DNA of 64,000 bases from Ichthyophis bannanicus (Eukaryota; Chordata; Amphibia; Gymnophiona; Ichthyophiidae). The notes beneath the pieces were generated by a model, which ran no database searches, was not told where the DNA came from, and saw only the letters and a list, made by a program, of their open reading frames with translations. The stretch is from assembly GCA_033557465.1 (NCBI GenBank), contig CM066031.1:177723043-177787042 (forward strand). Direction: 5' to 3'. Positions 56,231 through 64,000 of this stretch are shown piece after piece; within the stretch, counting starts at the first letter, position 1, and each line of letters opens with the position of its first letter. The translations under genes and the position numbers were made by a program.

Positions 56231-56810
56231 GGGGTCTGTTTACTAAAAGGCCGGTGGTGTGCGGTCCGCGGTACCGAGCGGGTGCCGTATAAGGAGTGGG
56301 CGTTCTGTCGTGAAGAACAGAAGCTGTGATTGACAGATGCGCTAAGGTGCGCGGCGCCCGTGTGGTTAGTGCCCTGTGACATTACGGAGTTTGATCTGTG
56401 CACATGGATCACACTGCTCACGGTTTTTGGGCTTCCACTATTGTGCTGCACATTGCTGACGGAAACGGTTTCTTTTCCCTGCACAGCGCCTCTAACGCGA
56501 GTGTTTCACTGGCGGTAAATTTCTTTGCAGATTCGGGCACGCTCCTGTGCGGCGAGTCTCTCCCCTCCCACATTCCGCCCACTGACCCCGTCTCTCCGCC
56601 CCTAGGGGGCCTTCCTCCGCCCTCATTTCGCCTTTGCACGCCTCTTTCGCACATTACCGCCCCGCAAACGTGCGCATTGTCGGCGCACGCTTGCGGGACC
56701 CGTTAATGTGCCGCGCACTCGTACGGGGCGCTTAAGAGCACTTAAATACCTCTTTTAGAGCGCTCATGTGCGCCCCGTACAAGTGCGCCGTTTAGTAAAC
56801 AGACCCCTTA
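56228..56810. mobile_element. Harbinger MITE (56231-56807) in CR1-C ORF2
   Basis: 577 bases with perfect 17-bp terminal inverted repeats GGGGTCTGTTTACTAAA and TTA target duplications at 56228-56230 and 56808-56810, diagnostic of PIF/Harbinger. The interior is GC-rich (many gcgc words) and non-coding. It is a non-autonomous element needing a Harbinger transposase supplied elsewhere. Confidence 0.93.
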
Positions 56811-58618
56811 GAGAAGCTAGCAAAGTAGTCAAGAAGGCAAAGATTCAAAAGGAGGAGGAAATAGCCAATGCAATAAAATGGGGGGATAAGACATTTTTCA
56901 GATATATTAGTGAGAAGAGGAAGGGCAAAAGTGGTATTGTCAGACTCAAGAGTACAGGGGGGGAATATGTAGAAGCTGATAAGGATAAAGCGGAATTGCT
57001 TAACAAATATTTTTGTTCTGTGTTCACAGATGAAAAACCAGGAGCAGGACCTCAGAAAACACCCACAAATAAGAACAGAAGCGAGGGACATCTTGAACAA
57101 TTTTCAGAAGACTGTGTTCGTGAGAAACTAGCTCAACTTAAAGTAGACAAAGCGATGGGACCGGATGGGATACACCCTAGAATACTGAGGGAACTTGGGG
57201 ACGTTCTAGCAACTCCACTGACTGACCTTTTCAATGCCTCGTTGGAGTCGGGAGTGGTACCAAAGGACTGGAGAGAGGCTCATGTGGTGCCTTTACACAA
57301 AAGCGGAAGTAAGGATGTGGTTGAAAACTACAGGCCGGTTAGTTTAACTTCAGTGGTGAGTAAATTAATGGAAATGCTGTTGAAAGAGAAAATAGTGAGG
57401 TTTCTGGAGTCCAGCGGATTACAGGATCCGAGGCAGCATGGATTCACCAGAGGCAGGTCTTGTCAGACAAATCTGATTGATTTCTTTGACTGGGTGACCA
57501 GGGAGTTGGACCGAGGGAGAGCTCTAGATGTGGTGTATTTAGATTTCAGTAAAGCCTTTGACACTGTTCCTCACAGGCGACTTATAAACAAACTGAGCAC
57601 CCTAGGGATGGACCCTAAAGTTACTGCTTGGGTTAGAAATTGGTTGGGTGGGAGGCGACAAAGAGTACAAGTAAATGGAGCTCACTCTGAGGAGAAGGAT
57701 GTTACCAGTGGTGTGCCCCAGGGATCTGTCCTTGGTCCGATTCTTTTTAACATCTTTGTTAGTGATATAGCGGAAGGGCTGTCGGGTAAGGTTTGCCTCT
57801 TTGCAGATGATACCAAAATCTGCAATAAAGTAGACACCCAGGAAGGTGTAGATAACATGAGGAGGGATCTAGCTAAGCTTGAAGAATGGTCTAGAATTTG
57901 GCAGCTGGGATTTAATGTTAAAAAATGTAAGGTCATGCATTTGGGCTGCAGCAATCCAAGGGAGCAATACAGCATAGGAGGTGAAGTACTTTTGTCCACT
58001 AAAGAAGAGCGGGACCTAGGCGTAGTTGTGTCCGATGATCTTAAAGTAGCTAAACAGGTAGAAAAGGCGACGGCAAAAGCTAGAAGGATGCTTGGGTGCA
58101 TACGGAGAGGAATGGCTAGCAGAAAAAAGGAGGTGATAATGCCTCTGTATAAGTCTTTGGTGCGACCTCATTTGGAGTATGGTGTTCAATTCTGGAGACC
58201 GCACCTTCAAAAGAATGTGAACAGGATGGAGTCGGTGCAGAGGGTTGCTACTAAGATGATTAGTAGTCTTCATTATAAAGCATATGAGGACAGACTTAAG
58301 GATCTTAATATGTACACCTTAGAGGAAAGGCGGGATAGAGGTGATATGATTGAGATGTTTAAATACCTCTGTGGCATAAATGTTCAGGGAGAGAGCCTCT
58401 TTCAATTGAAAGCAAGTTCTGCGACGAGGGGACATGGGATGAGGGTGAAGGGAGATAGATTCAGGAGTGATATGCGGAAATATTTCTTTACGGAAAGAGT
58501 AGTGGATCCGTGGAATAGTCTCCCAGTGGAGGTGGTAGAGATGAGGAAAGTAACTGAATTCAAAAAAGCATGGGACAAACACAGGGGATCTCTAAAGGTA
58601 AAAAGTGGACTGTTGTAG
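56811..58618 (+). CDS. CR1-C ORF2, reverse transcriptase and C-terminus
   Basis: Uninterrupted frame of about 600 codons after the MITE. It holds the linker (REASKVVKKAKIQKEEE), [91 protein letters not shown] and the catalytic LFADDTKI. The thumb (NVKKCKVMHLG, LGVVVSDDL) and the C-terminal part (RPHLEYGVQFW, RRDRGDMIEMFKYL, TERVVDPWNSLPVEVVEM) follow to a normal stop. It would be a complete RT domain but is cut off from its endonuclease by the MITE and a frameshift. The ATG at 56768 lies in the MITE. Confidence 0.93.
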
Positions 58619-58690
58619 TTGTTATGGAAGGACAGACTAGATGGGCCTTGTGGTCTTTTTCTGTCATCATGTTTCTATGTTTCTATATGG
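58619..58690 (+). other. CR1-C 3' untranslated region and terminus
   Basis: Contains gactagatgggccttgtggt and the terminal microsatellite-like tgtttctatgtttctat typical of CR1 3' ends. Confidence 0.85.
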
Positions 58691-59346
58691 TGAATTTTCT
58701 AAACATGCATGCATACTTTATCTCAGGGAAGGTAGAATTGCTGGTCACAAGCAAATACATGATAGATGTACATTTGAACAGAATACTCTGAAGACACCTC
58801 CTCTTCTTATGAAGAAAAGTCTGCACATTGCCGTATACAGGTGTAAGTAAGGTCTCTTATAAAATTGCCAGTGACGTGTATTGTGTGGGTTACACATGTA
58901 ACTGGTCTTTTTATGGCTGTGACTAATGCCTAAAGTTTATAAAATTACCTCCAAAGAGGGCAACTTTCAAAGTATGTCAGTGCATAAAGCAGGGTTTTAT
59001 GTGTGGAACAGGGATCTCTGAAAATTATTCATCTTCTCTGCAAGTAAAAATATGTGCACAACCCCACTATGGGGGTCATTCTGACCCCTGAATAATGGGG
59101 TTGGACATCCGGGTTGGATGTCCAACCCCTGTTTAGTCCCTGCACTGTAATCTGTGCCACCTGCTCTCCGCACGCACAGAGGGTTTGTGTGGGGAGTGCT
59201 GGATGGGGTGGGAGGGGGATGGCTGGAGGTGGAAATTGGGCGGAGCATGGACGGGTCAACGCACCTGTACAGATAGGGCCTATTGAGCAGCGGTGGAAAG
59301 ATGGATGTGGGACTTATTGCACATTGGAGGTAGATATCTTGTGCTG

Positions 59347-59380
<34 letters not shown>

Positions 59381-59783
59381 TGATATATCAGGTGCATGCC
59401 AGGCTGTCTTAAGTGCCCGATTCTGCAACCATGAGAATGGCTAGATCCCACAGTTGAAGAATCAGGTACAATTTGGGGCAGTCCAAATTTTGGACGTCCG
59501 CATGGTCCGGATGTGCCCCGATCGGAATCAGCCTCCCCGTGAATAAATTTATCTAAAACTCAGGGAGGCATTCCTGGAGGTACGATTGAGATAGGGAGTA
59601 GACCTAAGAACAAAATTTTGGATCTTCAAAAGTAAACATGCAAGTCTGGCTTAGAAAAGCATCTGTACAAATGAGAGGTGCAGATTTGTGTGCAAGCTTT
59701 TATCAAATCGATTTTAAAAAGCTCCTACAGCCTTTATTTTAGGAGCATTTTTTTGAAAGTTGCCCTCGCTGCAGCTCACCACA
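58691..59783. other. Mostly unassigned sequence
   Basis: Contains an (AT)n run at 59349-59378 and, at 59400-59480, a piece resembling the left part of the unclassified repeat at 41838-42517 (cgattctgcaaccatgagaa against tgattctgcacccatgagag). Confidence 0.4.
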
Positions 59784-60200
59784 ATCACTTATTTATTTAT
59801 TTATTTATTACAGTTTCTTATATACCGCGCTATTCGGCATCAGCGCGGTTTACATTGTAACATAACTACCATACGACAAGGTGTCTGGTTTTACATTGAA
59901 CAGGGAAAAGAAACTTGGATAACTGGGTTAACTATATACATGAGCTATTTACACTGCAGGATAGGTAAATTCAGATCATAAGTAAGGGGGCATCTCTAGA
60001 GGGGTGATTTCTTGAGAGGGATATCTAGGCTCAAAGGTTGTCTGGGAAGTATTGGATAAAGAGGTAGGTTTGGAGTGCCTTCCTGAATTGATATAGATCG
60101 GTTATGGCTCTAATATCAGGGGGTAGAGCATTCCAGCATCTGGGGATATAGAAACTACACGCTCTGTTTGTGGTTGTCTTGTCAAGTTGGTGTATTTTCT
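59784..60200 (-). pseudogene. L2-like LINE 3' end next to the crystallin-like gene
   Basis: Minus-strand (AAATA)n tail at 59784-59808 with the hairpin-type block (ccgcgctattcggcatcagc) at 59825. Further inward is a frame reading WNALPPDIRAITDLYQFRKA and LQTYLFIQYFPDNL, then stop: the C-terminal end of an L2-like ORF2. It ends within 70 bases of the stop codon of the next gene. Confidence 0.8.
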
Positions 60201-60269
60201 GCCAATAATTTGGCTTCCACTCATTATCTATAAGACTCAGTCATGGCTACCTGTAGTCTCCAGCATATC

Positions 60270-61314
60270 CTAAATTTTCTCTGAGCTATACTCTGCATAG
60301 ATGGTGCTCCCCATGTCACACCTCAGCTCCCCATACTCAATTGTCTTCTTTCCATTCTGCTCAACGGTGAGCTCCACCGGCACAGTGACGGTATACTCCT
60401 TCTTCATCACTGTAACAGTCATCTTGGAGTGGGGTGGGACCTTGGTTGGCATCGTGAGCTCTACTTTATCTCTTTTGGTGATGGTCTCTGATTTCCCCTT
60501 TTCAACAGTAAAGGAAGTTGAAATCTTGGTGCTTACAGTTGCAATTAACTTTATTCCAAACTCTACCCCAGCTTCGATGCTGGTAGTGTTGCTGAATTTA
60601 AAATCATAAGTGACAGACGACTCATACTCTTTGGAACGAGTGCTGGTGAACTCCTGCTCAAAATCAGATTTGTTTACCCCAATAATCTCATCAATTGTGG
60701 AGCAAATCTCATTTTCTTTCTTCATCTTATCCCAAAGCACCTTGGATGTCACAATAGGACATCCAGCCTTCAGAGGTCGTATATGAGATACTTTATCATG
60801 AAATCTAATGCTGCCATAGTCTGAAAGTCTTTCTCCAGCCCTTGCCAGTACTCGCCATCCTCCTCTGTTTGGATGCTCATAGAGGATCCAGACACCTCCC
60901 TCAACAGTATGAGAAGATGCCATGTCATTGAAATTATCAAAAGTCAGGTTAGTCTCCTCTGTAAATGTTTTCTTCCTGTCTTGGAAGTTTGGATGCTCAT
61001 AGAGTGTGATTTTAGAGTTTTTCAGATCATCGGTGATCAGCCTCAGAGAAGATGCCTAGTCGTGTGTTTCAGTATTTGAGTATTGACCTTCTTCATACTC
61101 TTTCAGCCATCCTTCAAAATTTGGATGTTCATAGAGAATCCACGGCTGCCCAATGACTTTCACGGATGAGATGCAGTCACCAAAGCTGAAATCTCTTAGA
61201 TCTCTAGCATCGGACGTGAATTCCTTGCTCAGCCCTTTGAAATCAGGGTGCTCATAAACGACAATCTTGTTCACCTTGGTTGAGGTGGCACTCATTGTGA
61301 TAAGCTTTCGAGAT
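60270..61314 (-). pseudogene. Beta-gamma-crystallin/aerolysin-like fusion protein gene (EDSP/beta-gamma-CAT alpha type), one premature stop
   Basis: One coding exon, Met at 61293-61295, stop at 60270-60272: 341 codons with TAG at codon 80 (61056-61058). Codons 1-178 form four Greek-key motifs, two crystallin domains, each with a YEHP(D/N)-type word (residues 14, 55, about 103 and 138). The remainder is an aerolysin/ETX-type pore-forming fold, recognisable by long Ser/Thr-alternating strands and lack of introns. Length matches the family (about 340). A pyrimidine-rich tract and AG at 61315-61320 suggest a splice acceptor just 5' of the start, with a non-coding first exon upstream. Amphibian relatives act in skin as secreted or endosomal pore formers that pair with a trefoil-factor subunit. 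No signal peptide is visible, as in relatives. The stop makes this a pseudogene, a null allele or a sequence error. Confidence 0.88.
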
Positions 61315-61604
61315 CTGAAAAAATGTGCTGAAGAATTTTTAATCCAAGGAGAACGGGTAATGCTGCAAGACAGGAAACACATTCAAAATTATTTTTTAAT
61401 TTATTTAAAAAGGCTTATAGTTCCCAAATCCACAAACATACTTGTCCAATATGGATTGCAATAAAACATACAAAATATAAAACATATAATTAGGGCTTCC
61501 AGTGCTAGGTGTTCATCTTTTGGGATTTTAGGGGTTTATTTTTAAAGCAATTAGGTGTTATCCCAGGGCTGGAAAAATATTGTTTTTTTCAGTGGTTTTG
61601 CGAC
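61315..61604. other. Intron or upstream region of the crystallin-like gene
   Basis: AT-rich, no coding signal. If the acceptor at 61315-61320 is used, this is intronic. No first exon can be identified. Confidence 0.4.
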
Positions 61605-62540
61605 ATAGTAACATAGTATATGGCGGCAGATAAAGACCAGCCTGGTCTATCTAGTCTGCCCATCAAGGCGGCAAAAGTAGGTGCACCCACCGCTCCGTGC
61701 AGGTCACCCCTCCCCATGCTTCTGTTTAGGGGTGTATCTACCGCTCCGTGCAGGTCACCTATGATATCAGAGACAGTTAACAATATTTTGATTTTAACTT
61801 GTTTCTATAAAGGGATCCACTGTGTCTGTCCCATACCCTTTTGAATTCTGTCACTGTATTTGCCCCAACCTCTTCGATCAAGAGGGCATTCCAAGCATGT
61901 ATCACCATTCCAAGCATGTATCACCCTTTCAATGAAAAGGTTTTCCTGATGTTGCTTTTCAGTGGACCCCCTTGCAGCTTCATGTTATGCCATCTAGTTT
62001 TACAGCTTCCCTGTCTTTGAAAAAGGTTTGTTTGTTCAATTATACTCCTTAAGAATTTAAAGGTCTCTATAATATCTCCCCTGTCCCTCCTCTCTTGTAC
62101 ATACTTAAGTCTTGGAGTCTTTTTTCATACATCTTCTGACTCAGGTTCCAAATCATTTTGGTTGCCTTCCTTTGAACCGTTTCCAGTCTTTTTATATCCT
62201 TTGCGAGATATGGTCTCCAAAACTGAACACATTATTCCAAGTGAGGCCTCACCTACGATTTGTACGGTGGCATTAGTACCTCCTCCTTTCTGCTCTGTAT
62301 GCAACCCAGCATCCTTCTGGATTTGGCCACCGCCTTGTCACACTGTTACGCCACTCTGCGATCCTCAGAAACAGTGACTCCAAGGTTCTTCTCCTGGTCC
62401 ATGAACACTAACCTCTCACCCCGTATTGCATAAAACTCCCTTGGGTTTCTGCTTTCCAAGTGCATGACACTGCACTTTTTCATATTAAATCTTAACTGCC
62501 AAGAATGAGACCATTCAGGAGCTTTTTAGGTGGATTCCAT
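61605..62540 (-). pseudogene. CR1 3' fragment (RT C-terminal part)
   Basis: Minus-strand remnant. The stop-containing reading shows KCSVMHLESRNPREFYAIRG, EKNLGVTVSED, a VRPHLE-stop-CVQFWRPYL block, RLETVQRKATKMIWNLSQ and DLSMYKRGGTGEIL. The 3' terminus at 61605-61660 has actatgttactatgtcgc in reverse complement and a gactagatagaccaggctgg word, like CR1-C. A cgctccgtgcaggtcacc word is doubled at 61688 and 61740. Confidence 0.85.
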
Positions 62541-63127
62541 TTAATTATATAAAACACAAATTTCCAGTGACAGCCCTTTCTCGCAGCCCCAATATTGTCC
62601 CTCCTCCAAGCTCCAGTCACAACATCTGCCTTCCATTATTCACAAAAATAAAAAAAAAACTGGATTATGAAATATCCCTAATTAGATTTTGATAGGCCGA
62701 ACAGTGTAGGATGTGCAGAATAGAATAGACCCCTAAGAGAACACAGGGTCTCGCTCACATACCCAGAACATAGATATGGAGTGCTGAATGAGTGATTGCA
62801 AACTTAAAATAAAAATATGTAGCCAAATTAAACTGAAACCCCCAAAAAACATACTGCATGCAGTGCAATACCCAGAGCTGGTCCGTCCATTGTGTGAGAA
62901 TGTTGTTCAGGTAGCCCTGTGCCAATAACATCTCGCATATGCTATTCGACATGGCAGTGTCAGCTTTAGAAGAAGCCGGAGAGGCCCCAGCTCACCTCTG
63001 ACAGCCACCGGTTTTCTTCACTTGGGCACTGTGTTGTAGTATAGACTGCTGGTGTGCTGGAGATCAAAGGGAATTTCCTCTTTCCTGGCACTCAGCGCAC
63101 CAGCGGCCTATACTAAACACAGCTGCC
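62541..63127. other. Unassigned sequence
   Basis: Nothing recognised. Confidence 0.3.
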
Positions 63128-64000
63128 GAAGTTCTTGCCAACGCACATCACGTTCTTGCCAACGCACATCACGCCATCATCTCTTCCCTGCTCCGGCCAT
63201 TGTTGTATCCTTTTTTCCCTTCCCCTCCCCCTACCTACAGTATCCCCCTCCCTATCCTCCTCTTCCCCACCCCAGCGTTTGAGACGTCATATTACCTCTT
63301 CCACAATTCAACGTTTTCTTTCAGCTGAATCCATTTTCCCTGATAATTTCTCATCTCTCTCCACAGACCAACAAGCTGATGTTTGGACCTCCACACTCTC
63401 TTACTTTTAACACTATCGCTCCTCTCCGTCCTGCTTCTACCTACTCCTCCTCGCACCACCCCTGGTATCATCCAGGCCTCTACTTACATCGCACTCATCT
63501 CCCCCGCGCAGCACGGCTATGGCGTAAACACCCTTCCGATGCCTCCCTCTCTGCCTTCCGCTCTTCCCAAAAACTCTACCGCTCCCTGATAACCTCGGCT
63601 AAACAATCTTACTATTCCAATCTTATTCCTTCCTCCTCTAACTCTTCTCGTCAGCTCTACCAGGTTCTGAATTCTCTGTCTTCCTCATTATCATCTCCCT
63701 CATCTTTTTCCTCCTCTCCCCCAACTCTCCCTTCCTCCGCTCCCAGTCCCACAACTCTAGCTACCTTTTTCTTTAATAAGATTGAGACCCTTCGTTCCAC
63801 ATTTGATCCCTGCCCACCTCCTCTCTCCCCTCCCCCTGCCTCTCCCGCTGTAGTCGTTTTCGGTTCGCCACAACTCACCCATACGTTCCCCCACACCTGG
63901 CATGAATTTCGGCCCATTACCACAACTGAGATCACCAAAGCACTCACAGCCTCCCATAAAACAACTTGCCCACTTGACCCATTGCCCTCTTCTTGGCTCC
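63128..64000 (+). pseudogene. L2-like LINE ORF2, linker before RT (runs off the window)
   Basis: A frame without Met is open from about 63409 to 64000. It reads NTIAPLRPASTYSS, HHPWYHPGLYLHR, SSQKLYRSLITSAKQSYYSN, SRQLYQVLNSLSSSLS, TLATFFFNKIETLRSTF, TTTEITKALTASHKTTCPLD and PLPSSWL. This is the segment between endonuclease and RT in L2-type LINEs, ending at the DPLP start of the RT fingers. The endonuclease end (63280-63400) is in another frame. The sequence near 63135 has a doubled gttcttgccaacgcacatca word. The RT lies beyond the window. Confidence 0.78.

Overview
This is a stretch of vertebrate nuclear DNA made almost entirely of transposable elements and their remains. It holds one host-type gene, and that gene is interrupted. 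The organism is probably an amphibian, and a caecilian would fit. The grounds are CR1 elements with an esterase-type ORF1, several L2-like LINE families, an RTE fragment, Harbinger and hAT DNA transposons, a structurally complete DIRS retrotransposon, and a beta-gamma-crystallin/aerolysin-like fusion gene of a family best known from amphibian skin. The species assignment is inference.

Layout. 1-2947: 5' half of a minus-strand CR1 (CR1-A) with intact ORF1 and tandem ~397-bp promoter-like monomers. 2948-22504: old, decayed sequence holding a broken Harbinger transposase, a tRNA-derived SINE and a 5'-truncated SINE relative, LINE 3' tails, an L2-like RT fragment, a CR1 3' fragment, a repeat-rich open frame at 13.7-14.6 kb, and a Harbinger-like terminus at 22504. 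22508-43075: a nested pile. One L2-like LINE (copy A, minus) is split by a second copy (copy B, minus, 23491-41388). Copy B is split by an hAT transposon (24483-29998) and by a CR1 (CR1-B, 32272-39868), and CR1-B is itself split by a plus-strand L2 (36066-39424). 43085-46927: an RTE 3' end, several hAT-type MITEs, and a copy of an unclassified ~690-bp repeat. 46928-52533: a full DIRS element with Gag, RT/RNase H and tyrosine recombinase frames open, perfect 137-bp inverted repeats and an internal complementary region. 52534-59780: MITE, minisatellite, L2 3' end, and a CR1 ORF2 (CR1-C) cut by a 577-bp Harbinger MITE. 59784-61314: a LINE 3' end, then the minus-strand crystallin/aerolysin-like gene with one premature stop. 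61605-64000: a CR1 3' fragment and the 5' part of an L2-like ORF2 running off the window.

How the parts relate. The autonomous machinery is of four kinds: target-primed reverse transcription (CR1, L2-like, RTE), tyrosine-recombinase integration of circular DNA (DIRS), DDE transposases (Harbinger, hAT), and non-autonomous passengers that borrow them (SINE with an L2-like tail, Harbinger and hAT MITEs). Insertion order can be read from who interrupts whom. The DIRS element is probably the youngest: its inverted repeats are identical and its frames open. No tRNA, rRNA or CRISPR loci were seen beyond the tRNA-like SINE head.
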